Assembly (NCBI GenBank): GCA_030648135.1
Contig: JAUSIF010000088.1
Span: 1 to 11,129, forward strand
Direction of reading: 5' to 3'
DNA length: 11,129 bases
Source of the DNA: Xanthobacteraceae bacterium
GTDB taxonomy: Bacteria; Pseudomonadota; Alphaproteobacteria; Rhizobiales; Xanthobacteraceae
The notes under the pieces were generated by a model, which was not told where the DNA came from, made no database searches, and saw only the letters and a program-made list of their open reading frames with translations. The translations under genes were made by a program, and so were the position numbers. The stretch's first letter is position 1. Every line of letters begins with the position of its first letter. Shown one piece after another: positions 1-7,011 of this stretch.

Positions 1-1
1 G

Positions 2-1675
2 GCGAGCGGCGTGATCGAAAATACCGCCAACGGCCTCGCGCTCAAGGAAGTCTATCTGATCGGTGCCACCGATGTACGAATCCGTGACGCGACCACCACA
101 GCCGTCGTCGTCGACATCGGCAGCGTGCCCGGCATCATCTCTTGGGAGCGCTGGACCAACGGAAATTTCACCCGTGAATCTGGTCCGGCCATCGACATCC
201 CGCTGAACGCGGGGCTGTCGTTCGTTTACGGCATGCCAGCCAGCAACGTGGCGAACTACGGCACGTCCGTCCAATACAGCCTGGTGGGCGCGACGATCCC
301 GACCATCTCCGACGGCTCGGTACCGATCTCGAATGCTGTCTTGAATACCAATGCCTTCGTCGGCAGCGGCGGAATAGGTTCTACCAGCAAGCTCGGCATC
401 GATTTTACGACCATGAAGGCCGGTTTCAACATGTACGTCCAGATCGGAGCTGGATGGGGCCTGAGCTTCTACCAATTCGCAACCGCCGGAGGGGCGGCCG
501 ATCCTTCCAACGGCGGGTTCGCGATCGTCAACAATATGTTTTCGACGAACGGACCTCTTTCGACGAACGGACTGCCGGTGACGCTTGGCGGCACCGGGGA
601 CGGAGGCGTGTCCTCATGCACTGCAGCGAATCTATGCAAGGCCGGCGTGACCGGGTTCCTCGCCGGTGACGGCGGGAACAATAACGGTCCCATCAACAAC
701 GGCACCCCTTCACCTTATGTCGGCCTGAACTATTATTTCGGCAATACGCTGAACAATCCGTCCTCGACGCTCGTCAACGGTGCGGCGGCATTCGGCCGCG
801 ACATGCCGATCACCGAAGCCGCCGCCATTGCTTTTGCCTATTCGGACGGCATCCCCGCCAACGATTTCAACCAGGCCGTCGTCGGAAAGGCGAATTCGCA
901 GCTGGCCGGCGACACGACGCCCAGTGGTCTCTCGCTTCAGCAAATCTGGATCGAACAGAATGATAGTTCGGGTATGAGCCCGAACTTCTTCCGCGGCGCG
1001 CAGTTCTCCTCGACTCCCGCCATCGTCGTCGAGCAAGGCACGCTCAGCGGCGGTCTCAGCAGCGGAATAACGGGCGCTGCTTCGGTCGGCGGCATCCTCG
1101 GCTGGGAGCGCTGGACCGGATCAATCGGTCAACCCGGAACGATCACGACCTGCACGGCCCAGCCCTGCGACGCCCCGAACAGCAAAACTTTCACTCTGTC
1201 GGCGAACCAGGGGCTCCATATCGTCCACGGCGTCCCGGCGACCGATCTGCCGACGAGCGGCTTGGTGACTTACAATCTCGCCGGAGCGACCAGTCCGACG
1301 GTCGCCAATGGCTCGGTCTCGCCCGGCACGCTGCTGACTACGAGCACCATGAGCGTGAACTTCGGCGCCAACCCGGGGGTCAGCGCCGATCTCAAGGTCG
1401 CTATCAATTCCGAAAACTACAACGTGAAGACCCCGATCGCGACGCCGATGCCGCTCAATAATGTGCGGTTCGATTCGGGCGGTTTGAACCTTCCTGTTAC
1501 GTATTCCGGACTGAATCCAGCTACCCTGTGTACTGGTTCAAGTTGCAAAGGCTCGATCGGTGGCTTCCTTGCGGGTCCCGGCGCGATCGGTCTCGGCATT
1601 TTCTATCAAATCGGCACCGGCCCCACTTCGCCCACGCTCATCAGCGGCGCCGCCGGCTTCAAGAAGACACCGTGA
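2..1675 (+). CDS. C-terminal part of a large surface/secreted protein with two TbpB-like beta domains (probable FecR-domain family, Slam substrate candidate)
   Basis: The frame is open to the window edge, so the true start and any signal peptide lie upstream; the GTG at 11 is only the first possible in-window start. The product is rich in Gly, Ser, Thr and Asn with alternating hydrophobic strands, as in secreted beta proteins. Numbering from that GTG, two homologous halves are visible: about 39-263 and 357-554. They share the marks GIISWERW/GILGWERW, YGMPAS/HGVPAT, SLVGAT/NLAGAT, GFLAGDG/GFLAGPG and LVNGAAAF/LISGAAGF. The GFLAG...GAAAF ending resembles the barrel of transferrin-binding-protein-B-like proteins. 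From memory, large alphaproteobacterial proteins with an N-terminal FecR domain carry such WERW and GAT-PT-GS modules; the FecR part itself is not in view. Cys pairs spaced five or six apart (203/209, 381/386, 507/512) could form disulfides outside the cytoplasm. The next gene encodes a Slam-like exporter. Ligand unknown. Confidence 0.62.
   Translation, partial: ASGVIENTANGLALKEVYLIGATDVRIRDATTTAVVVDIGSVPGIISWERWTNGNFTRESGPAIDIPLNAGLSFVYGMPASNVANYGTSVQYSLVGATIPTISDGSVPISNAVLNTNAFVGSGGIGSTSKLGIDFTTMKAGFNMYVQIGAGWGLSFYQFATAGGAADPSNGGFAIVNNMFSTNGPLSTNGLPVTLGGTGDGGVSSCTAANLCKAGVTGFLAGDGGNNNGPINNGTPSPYVGLNYYFGNTLNNPSSTLVNGAAAFGRDMPITEAAAIAFAYSDGIPANDFNQAVVGKANSQLAGDTTPSGLSLQQIWIEQNDSSGMSPNFFRGAQFSSTPAIVVEQGTLSGGLSSGITGAASVGGILGWERWTGSIGQPGTITTCTAQPCDAPNSKTFTLSANQGLHIVHGVPATDLPTSGLVTYNLAGATSPTVANGSVSPGTLLTTSTMSVNFGANPGVSADLKVAINSENYNVKTPIATPMPLNNVRFDSGGLNLPVTYSGLNPATLCTGSSCKGSIGGFLAGPGAIGLGIFYQIGTGPTSPTLISGAAGFKKTP
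540..575 (+). repeat. 18-bp in-frame tandem duplication
   Basis: Two adjacent 18-base units share their first 15 bases (TTTCGACGAACGGAC at 540-554 and 558-572). In the protein they give STNGP and STNGL within a linker loop of the first TbpB-like domain. The high identity suggests a recent slippage or duplication event. It keeps frame and adds six residues. Confidence 0.75.
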
Positions 1676-1679
1676 GGAG
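1674..1679 (+). promoter_or_regulatory. Shine-Dalgarno overlapping the upstream stop codon
   Basis: GAGGAG starts inside the TGA (1673-1675) of the upstream surface-protein gene. It lies 6 bases before a GTG at 1686 but directly abuts an in-frame ATG at 1680. The spacing favours GTG 1686 as the start of the outer-membrane protein. The overlap suggests that its translation is coupled to that of the upstream gene. Confidence 0.6.
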
Positions 1680-1685
1680 ATGAGC

Positions 1686-3221
1686 GTGCGTCGCATCGTT
1701 TTCATCCTCCTCGCGCTGGCCGGCTTCAGCCTCGGCATGGCGCTCCTTTCGGCGGAGCGCGTTCTCGCCGAAGCCGTCGTCATCAACGACGCGCTGCAGC
1801 AACAGGCTGAAACTTCGAAGCCGCAGAAGCTCGCGCAGGCAACCACCGCATCGGCGGGACCGCGGGCGAGCGACAGCGATGCCGCCACCATCCTCTCGGC
1901 GGCGGAGCTCGTTCGCGCCAAGAAGGGCGCGGTGGCGCTCGCCAAATTGGAGCCGCTGGCGGGGCGTCTCGCCGGCAATCCCGACTTCGATTATGTCTAT
2001 GGCGCCGCCGCGCTCGATGCCGGCCATCCGGCGCAGGCGGCGACCGCGCTGCGCCGTGCGATTGCAACCCGTCCCGATTTTCATCTGGCGCGGGCGGAGC
2101 TCGGCCGCGCGCTCGCGGCCATGGGCGATCTTTCCGGCGCCAAACGCGAATTTGAGGCGGTGCGCAACGCGTCCGGCGTGCCGGCGGGCGCGCGCGACGC
2201 GATGGGGCGCCAGGTCACTGCCCTCGATCAAGCGCTGACCCGGCCCGGTCCCGCCAATGGCCAGGCCGTTCCGGTGAAGGCGGCGGCGCCGCAGCAGCCG
2301 CGCACGCGGATTTCCGGCTATATCGAGCACTCGATCGGCTACGACACCAATGTGAACGGCGGCCCTGCCAATTCGACGCTGATCATCCCGTTTTTCGCCG
2401 ACTTAGGCCCGGGGACGATCCCGCCAGGGTCGCTTCCCAAGAAGGCCGGCTTCTACGAGCTCGCCGGCGGGCTCAACTTGGTGCACGTGATCGACAACGA
2501 CCTCGCCTTCTTTGCCAATATGGTCGCTAACTGGCATCCGCTGTTCGATCATAACGAGTTCCGTACCGCGACGGCGGGCGGGGAAACCGGCTTCGCCCGG
2601 CGCTTCGGCGACTTAGGAACCTTCTCGATCGCGGCGATCGGCCAGACCTTTGTGATCGGCGACCACATCTTTCGCAACATCTACGGCTTGGCTGGCCAGT
2701 GGCGGCAGCGGTTCGTCAACGCCTGGGACGTGGGCCTGGCCTTAAGCTGGCTCGGGCTCGAGTATCCCGGCGCCAGTGTACAGAATGCCGACCGCTACAC
2801 CGTGTCCGGCACGGTTGCCCGGCGCTTCGAGCAGGCAGCGCTCACCCCGGCCGTCTCCGTTACCGTCAATGTGGGCAAGGAAATCGCGCGCACCGACGCC
2901 TCTCCTCTTGGTGCGTGTGCGGGCGACTGCCTCACCTTCACGCTGCTGGGTGTGCGGGCGGGATTGGAAACGACCTGGGCGCCCTGGCTGGTCGCCTTCG
3001 TGCAAGCCGGCTACGAGAACCACCGCCACGATGCGGATTACCCGCTGTTCTTCATCCACCGCCGCGACGAAATCTACGAGGTCATGGGCGGCCTCGAATT
3101 CAAGATCAACAAACAGGTCAGTTTGCGGCCGAGCGTGCGCTATAGCGACACCCGCTCGAATGTCGATCTTTTCGACCAGAAACGCTGGATCTCGCAGGCG
3201 GCGCTGCGCTGGACGTTCTGA
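1686..3221 (+). CDS. Slam-like outer-membrane exporter: TPR-like domain plus C-terminal beta barrel
   Basis: Start GTG 1686 is chosen from the GAGGAG six bases upstream; ATG 1680 would add two residues. Residues 1-29 form a signal peptide: RR, a hydrophobic stretch, then a likely cut near VLA-EA. About 66-163 is alanine-rich and helical, with TPR-like spacing (GAAALDAGHPAQAATALRRA, then GRALAAMGDLSGAKREFEAV). A Pro/Ala/Gln linker follows. From about 207 (ISGYIEHSIGYDTNVN) to the end the sequence shows alternating amphipathic strands with aromatic girdles and a terminal Phe, the outer-membrane sorting signal. TPR plus barrel and a length near 510 match surface lipoprotein assembly modifiers (Slam, DUF560), which move TbpB-fold proteins across the outer membrane. 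The neighbouring TbpB-like protein, lying about ten bases upstream, supports this. A GACAGDC loop may hold a disulfide. Alternative: another TPR-porin or polysaccharide-export barrel. The family call is by pattern, not search. Confidence 0.65.
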   Translation: MRRIVFILLALAGFSLGMALLSAERVLAEAVVINDALQQQAETSKPQKLAQATTASAGPRASDSDAATILSAAELVRAKKGAVALAKLEPLAGRLAGNPDFDYVYGAAALDAGHPAQAATALRRAIATRPDFHLARAELGRALAAMGDLSGAKREFEAVRNASGVPAGARDAMGRQVTALDQALTRPGPANGQAVPVKAAAPQQPRTRISGYIEHSIGYDTNVNGGPANSTLIIPFFADLGPGTIPPGSLPKKAGFYELAGGLNLVHVIDNDLAFFANMVANWHPLFDHNEFRTATAGGETGFARRFGDLGTFSIAAIGQTFVIGDHIFRNIYGLAGQWRQRFVNAWDVGLALSWLGLEYPGASVQNADRYTVSGTVARRFEQAALTPAVSVTVNVGKEIARTDASPLGACAGDCLTFTLLGVRAGLETTWAPWLVAFVQAGYENHRHDADYPLFFIHRRDEIYEVMGGLEFKINKQVSLRPSVRYSDTRSNVDLFDQKRWISQAALRWTF

Positions 3222-3236
3222 GAGTCCCGTTCACCC

Positions 3237-3265
3237 TTGCGTTGCGGCCAAGCCCGCGCTATAGG
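3237..3265 (+). promoter_or_regulatory. Candidate housekeeping promoter of rpoZ
   Basis: TTGCGT (3237-3242) and TATAGG (3260-3265) are separated by exactly 17 bases in the 85-base gap before rpoZ. They fit the relaxed sigma-70/RpoD pattern of alphaproteobacteria. The start of transcription would fall near 3272, giving a leader of about 35 bases that includes the GGAG at 3295-3298. No other good pair was seen in the gap. Confidence 0.45.
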
Positions 3266-3306
3266 CTGCGCAATCCTGACAGCAAGCCTTTTTTGGAGAT
3301 CGAGCG

Positions 3307-3702
3307 ATGGCCCGCGTCACCGTCGAGGACTGCATCGACAAGGTCGAGAACCGCTTCGAGCTGGTGCTGGTCGCGAGCCACCGCGCGCGCATGATCGCGG
3401 CCGGGTCTCCGATGACGGTCGAGCGCGACAACGACAAGAATCCGGTGGTGGCGCTGCGCGAGATCGCCGACAAGGGCGTGTCACCCGCCGACCTCAAGGA
3501 AGAGTTGATCCACTCGCTGCAGAAGTTCACCGAGGTGGACGAGCCCGAGCCCGAGGCGGTTCCGCTCATCGCCGGCACGGCCAGCGCTCCCGACAGCGAC
3601 GACGCCGAAGTGCCGATGGACCGCATGACCGAGGAGCAGTTGCTCGCCGGCTTGCAGGGCCTGGTGCCGCCGGAGCAGGTTCCGGAAGAAGAGGCCGAGT
3701 AA
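3307..3702 (+). CDS. rpoZ: DNA-directed RNA polymerase omega subunit
   Basis: This is the omega subunit, which binds the beta' subunit and helps RNA polymerase assemble. The N-terminal core (1-75) has the family pattern: MARVTVEDC, then NRFELVLVASHRAR and NPVVALREIA. In E. coli the omega N-terminus (the MAR motif) forms part of ppGpp site 1 with beta', and the motif is intact here; R51 in ALREIA probably matches E. coli R52. At 131 residues it is about 40 longer than E. coli omega. The extra part is an acidic Pro/Glu/Asp linker ending in MTEEQLLAGLQGLVPPEQ, which I know as usual in Hyphomicrobiales. ATG 3307 has GGAG at 3295-3298, eight bases upstream. Its own promoter candidate and a strong terminator suggest a single-gene transcript, although the ppGpp enzyme gene is next. 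Confidence 0.97.
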   Translation: MARVTVEDCIDKVENRFELVLVASHRARMIAAGSPMTVERDNDKNPVVALREIADKGVSPADLKEELIHSLQKFTEVDEPEPEAVPLIAGTASAPDSDDAEVPMDRMTEEQLLAGLQGLVPPEQVPEEEAE

Positions 3703-3729
3703 GCGGTTTTCCTTTATTGCCACGTTTCG

Positions 3730-3760
3730 ACGGCCCGGGTTTTCCGGGCCGTTTTCGTTT
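3730..3760 (+). terminator. Intrinsic terminator after rpoZ
   Basis: A perfect 9-bp stem (ACGGCCCGG at 3730-3738 with CCGGGCCGT at 3744-3752) has a five-base GTTTT loop and runs into a T-rich tract (TTTCGTTT). It lies 28 bases after the rpoZ stop. It should end the rpoZ transcript and largely insulate rsh from it. Confidence 0.9.
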
Positions 3761-3790
3761 GGCGCCGGTGCTGCGGGGCCGGCGCTTGCT

Positions 3791-3895
3791 TTAGAGCCGT
3801 ATCGGTTCTGATTGAATCAGAGCCCAGACCTAACATTTTGCTTGAGCATGATCTTTTCCGAAAACCGGTTCCCACTTTTCGGGATCATGCTCTAA
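3791..3895 (+). repeat. 105-bp palindromic intergenic element (Rhizobiales mosaic repeat type)
   Basis: The element is bounded by 7-bp inverted ends, TTAGAGC (3791-3797) and GCTCTAA (3889-3895). Inside are two nested palindromes: GGTTCTGATT-G-AATCAGAGCC (3804-3824, one mismatch) and the arms GAGCATGATC (3844-3853) / GATCATGCTC (3883-3892) around an AACCGGTTCCCACTT core. I recall closely similar sequences as very common intergenic repeats in Bradyrhizobium, Mesorhizobium and relatives, of the RIME-like mosaic class; this is memory, not a search. It encodes nothing. It sits between the rpoZ terminator and the rsh leader and could fold into a large cruciform or RNA hairpin. Confidence 0.75.
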
Positions 3896-3900
3896 CGGCC

Positions 3901-3929
3901 TTGCGCCGGACCGGCCCCAAGATGATATC
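3901..3929 (+). promoter_or_regulatory. Weak candidate promoter for rsh
   Basis: TTGCGC (3901-3906) and GATATC (3924-3929) have a 17-base spacer just after the palindromic element. The -10 match is poor (three of six), and TATCTT at 3926-3931 is an alternative with 19-base spacing. The terminator upstream means rsh needs a promoter in this gap, and this is the best pair I found. Confidence 0.25.
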
Positions 3930-3943
3930 TTGTAAAGCGTTGC

Positions 3944-3957
3944 CCGGGCTGCCCCGG
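3944..3957 (+). promoter_or_regulatory. Small GC hairpin in the rsh leader
   Basis: CCGGG (3944-3948) pairs with CCCGG (3953-3957) around a CTGC loop, about 30 bases before the rsh start. There is no T tract, so it is not a terminator. It may affect mRNA stability or simply reflect GC richness. Confidence 0.3.
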
Positions 3958-3986
3958 TATGAGTCGCGTATGGGGCGAAGGAAACG

Positions 3987-6248
3987 ATGCAAGTACTTGA
4001 GCAAGACTTGAAAACTGGCGCTCCGGGCGCGCGCCCGGTCATGCGCCAGTATGAACTCGTGGAACGGGTCCGTCGCTACAATCCCCATACCGACGAGGCT
4101 TTGCTCAACCGCGCCTATGTCTACGCCATGAAGGCGCACGGGGTGCAGAAACGCGCCTCCGGCGCGCCCTTTATCTCGCATCCGCTCGAGGTCGCCGCCA
4201 TTCTCACCGACCTCAAGCTCGACGATGCCACCATCATCGCGGCGCTCCTGCACGACACCATCGAAGACACCAAAGCCACCCGCGCCGAGATCACCAAGAA
4301 GTTCGGCAAGGACATCGGCACCCTGGTCGAGGGCCTCACCAAGATCAGGAAGCTCGATCTCGTTTCCAAGCGCGCCGAGCAGGCGGAGAACCTGCGCAAG
4401 CTCCTGCTCGCCATCGCCGACGACGTGCGCGTGCTGTTGGTGAAGCTCGCCGACCGGCTCCACAACATGCGGACCCTGCAATGGATGCCGGAGGACACCC
4501 GCAACCGCATCGCCGAGGAGACGCTCGACATCTATGCGCCGCTCGCCGGCCGCATGGGCATGCACGACATGGGCGAGGAGCTGGAGGACCTTTCCTTCCG
4601 CCAGCTTTCGCCCGAGGCCTATCGCTCGATCGAGACCAGGCTCGCCACGGTCAGGGAGGGCAACAAGCACCTGATCGAGGAGATCGAAGGGGAACTCACC
4701 GGCGCGCTTGCCGCCAAACGCATTCGCGCGCGGGTGAAAGGCCGCGAGAAGAGGCCCTATTCGATCTGGAAAAAGATGGAACGGAAGGCGGTCGGCTTCG
4801 AGCAGCTCTCCGACATCTACGGCTTCCGGGTCGTGGTCGGCTCGATCGAGGAGTGCTATCGCGCGGTCGGCGTCGTGCACACGCGCTGGCCGGTGGTGCC
4901 GGAACGGTTCAAGGACTACATCTCGACGCCGAAACAGAACGATTACCGCTCGATCCACACCACCGTGGTCGGTCCCGGTGGCCAGCGCGTCGAGCTGCAG
5001 ATTCGCACCCGTGGCATGGCGGACGTGGCCGAACACGGTATCGCCGCGCACGCGCTCTACAAGGACAGCGCCGGCACGCCGAACGAGATGCTGGCGCGCG
5101 ACTCCGGGGCCTATGATTGGCTCCGGCGCACCATCGAGCTGTTGGCCGAAGGCTCGAGCCCGGAGGAATTCCTCGAGCACACCAAGCTCGAGCTGTTTCA
5201 CGACCAGGTGTTCTGCTTCACGCCGAAAGGGCGGCTGATCGCGCTGCCGCGCAAGGCGACGCCGATCGACTTCGCCTATGCGGTCCATACCGACGTCGGT
5301 AACAACGCGGTCGGCTGCAAGATCAACGGCAAGGTCGCGCCGCTCGTCTCCGAGCTCATGACCGGAGACGAGGTGGAGATCATCGGCGGCGAGGGCCAGA
5401 CGCCGCCGGCGGCCTGGGAATCGATCGTCGTCACCGGCAAGGCGCGGGCCGCGGTCCGCCGCGCGACGCGCGTGGCGGTGCGTGCGCAATATACCGGCTT
5501 GGGCCGCAAGATGATCGAACGCGCCTTCGTCCGCGCCGGCCAACCCATTTCCGACGAGCGGCTGCAGGCGGCGCTGGCGCGGCTGGCGCGGACTTCGCTC
5601 GAGGACGTCCAGGCCGCGGTCGGCCGCGGCGAGATGAAGGCTGACGACGTGGTGAAGGCGGTGCATCCCGACTGGCGCGGCGAGCGCAAGCCGCCCGTCA
5701 AGGCGCCGCGCGGCGAAGGCTGGTTCGGCCTCACGCGGGCGGCGAGCCTCAAGTTCCGCATTCCGGGCTTCGGCGGCGGAAAGGACAAGCCGGCTTCGCC
5801 GATTCCGATCCGCGGCATCAACGGCGAATTGCCGGTGCGGTTCGCGGAGAAGGGCGGCGCCGTGCCCGGCGACCGCATCGTGGGCATCCTCACGCCGGGG
5901 GAGGGCATCACCATCTATCCAATCCAGTCACAAGCCTTGAAGGAATTCGACGACGAGCCCGAACGCTGGCTCGACGTGCGCTGGGACGTGGACGAGGAGC
6001 TGCCGCAGCGTTTCCCGGCGCAGATCGTGGTCGCTTCCTCGAATGCGCCGGGCACGCTCGCGCAGATCGCCCAGGTGATCAGCGAGCACGCCGGCAATAT
6101 CGACAACATCCGCATGGCCCGGCGGTCGCCGGATTTCACCCTGTTGACGATCGACGTCGAGGTCTATGACCTGAAGCACCTGAACGCCATCATCGCGCAA
6201 TTGCGCACCAAGGCGGTGGTGGCTTCGGCCGAGCGGGTCAATGGCTGA
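3987..6248 (+). CDS. rsh: Bifunctional (p)ppGpp synthetase/hydrolase
   Basis: This is the single long RelA/SpoT homolog that makes and degrades (p)ppGpp and so controls the stringent response. Domains by residue: HD hydrolase about 43-195 with H65 and H89-D90; synthetase about 240-360 with RFKD (307-310) followed by the G-loop YISTPKQNDYRSIHT; TGS about 407-467; a helical/linker region; ACT about 676-753. RFKD is the RXKD form typical of bifunctional SpoT/Rsh enzymes, not the EXDD of RelA. The Cys common before the ACT domain in E. coli SpoT and RelA is absent (PIQSQAL), so a zinc-finger role there is unlikely. ATG 3987 has GAAGGA four bases upstream. Met19 (4041) begins the conserved MRQYELVERV but lacks a clear ribosome site, so the first 18 residues are uncertain. 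The gene overlaps pdxJ by eight bases. Confidence 0.97.
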   Translation: MQVLEQDLKTGAPGARPVMRQYELVERVRRYNPHTDEALLNRAYVYAMKAHGVQKRASGAPFISHPLEVAAILTDLKLDDATIIAALLHDTIEDTKATRAEITKKFGKDIGTLVEGLTKIRKLDLVSKRAEQAENLRKLLLAIADDVRVLLVKLADRLHNMRTLQWMPEDTRNRIAEETLDIYAPLAGRMGMHDMGEELEDLSFRQLSPEAYRSIETRLATVREGNKHLIEEIEGELTGALAAKRIRARVKGREKRPYSIWKKMERKAVGFEQLSDIYGFRVVVGSIEECYRAVGVVHTRWPVVPERFKDYISTPKQNDYRSIHTTVVGPGGQRVELQIRTRGMADVAEHGIAAHALYKDSAGTPNEMLARDSGAYDWLRRTIELLAEGSSPEEFLEHTKLELFHDQVFCFTPKGRLIALPRKATPIDFAYAVHTDVGNNAVGCKINGKVAPLVSELMTGDEVEIIGGEGQTPPAAWESIVVTGKARAAVRRATRVAVRAQYTGLGRKMIERAFVRAGQPISDERLQAALARLARTSLEDVQAAVGRGEMKADDVVKAVHPDWRGERKPPVKAPRGEGWFGLTRAASLKFRIPGFGGGKDKPASPIPIRGINGELPVRFAEKGGAVPGDRIVGILTPGEGITIYPIQSQALKEFDDEPERWLDVRWDVDEELPQRFPAQIVVASSNAPGTLAQIAQVISEHAGNIDNIRMARRSPDFTLLTIDVEVYDLKHLNAIIAQLRTKAVVASAERVNG
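4023..4038 (+). repeat. Perfect 16-bp palindrome near the rsh 5' end
   Basis: CCGGGCGCGCGCCCGG lies inside the variable first 18 codons of rsh, two bases before the alternative start Met19 (4041). In mRNA it has a short stem at best, because a hairpin loop must break the centre. It could hinder initiation at 4041 or serve as a protein site; its purpose is unknown. Confidence 0.5.
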
Positions 6249-7011
6249 CGTTCGTCCGATCCGCCTCGGCGTCAATGTCGATCACGTGGCGACGGTGCGC
6301 AACGCGCGCGGCGGCCGCCATCCCGATCCGGTGCGGGCGGCCAAGGCCGCGCTCGCGGCGGGAGCCGACGGCATCACCGCGCATCTGCGCGAGGACCGCC
6401 GCCATATCACCGACGACGACGTGCGCCGGCTGAAGGCGGAAATCTCCGCGCCGCTAAATCTCGAAATGGCGGCGACGGAAGAGATGCTCGCGATCACGCT
6501 CAAGACCCGCCCGCATGCGTCTTGCATCGTGCCGGAGAAGCGCAGCGAGCGCACTACCGAAGGTGGCCTCGACGCGGCGGGCGCGCGCGCGGCGCTGGCG
6601 CCGGTGGTGGCGAAGCTGCGAGCGGCCGGCATCCGCGTCTCGCTGTTCGTCGAGCCGGATTCTCGGCAGATCGAAGCCGCGGCGGCGGTCAAGGCTAGCA
6701 TCGTCGAGCTTCACACCGGCGCCTGGTGCGAGGCGCTTTCCTCCGGCGATGCCAAGGCCGCGGAAGCGGAATTCGAGCGCTTGGGCATGGCGGCGCGCAA
6801 GGCGGCGAGCCTCGATCTCGAGGTGCATGCCGGCCACGGCCTCGATTTTGCGACCGCCGAGCGCATTGCCATGCTGCCCGAAATCGTCGAGCTCAATATC
6901 GGGCATTTCCTGGTCGGCGAGGCGCTGTTCGCGGGCTTCGAGACCGTGATCCGCTTGATGCGCGCCGCCATGGACCGCGGCCGCGCGCGGGCGCGAGGGC
7001 GCGCGGCATGA
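6241..7011 (+). CDS. pdxJ: Pyridoxine 5'-phosphate synthase
   Basis: PdxJ condenses 3-amino-2-oxopropyl phosphate with 1-deoxy-D-xylulose 5-phosphate to form pyridoxine 5'-phosphate, the ring-closing step of DXP-dependent vitamin B6 synthesis, in the cytoplasm. The sequence is a clear TIM-barrel PdxJ: GVNVDHVATVRNARGG (10-25), ITAHLREDRRHI (45-56), NLEMA (73-77), VPEKR, TTEGGLD, VHAGHGLD (195-202) and ELNIGHFLVG (217-226). By alignment from memory, H48, E75 and H199 match the E. coli catalytic residues. At 256 residues it is slightly longer than E. coli's roughly 243, because of an Arg/Ala-rich tail (DRGRARARGRAA) that is probably disordered. ATG 6241 overlaps the rsh stop by eight bases. Its own stop overlaps the acpS start as ATGA. 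Confidence 0.97.
   Translation: MADVRPIRLGVNVDHVATVRNARGGRHPDPVRAAKAALAAGADGITAHLREDRRHITDDDVRRLKAEISAPLNLEMAATEEMLAITLKTRPHASCIVPEKRSERTTEGGLDAAGARAALAPVVAKLRAAGIRVSLFVEPDSRQIEAAAAVKASIVELHTGAWCEALSSGDAKAAEAEFERLGMAARKAASLDLEVHAGHGLDFATAERIAMLPEIVELNIGHFLVGEALFAGFETVIRLMRAAMDRGRARARGRAA

Noticed and set aside
3885..5666. 593-residue open frame on the minus strand
   Set aside because: It is antisense to rsh, rich in Arg, His, Asp and Leu as expected from a GC-rich shadow, and has no recognisable motif. rsh explains the region fully.
6967..7008. Arg/Ala-rich tail of PdxJ as a frameshift artefact
   Set aside because: The frame runs cleanly to an ATGA junction with acpS, and low-complexity ends are common in GC-rich genomes.
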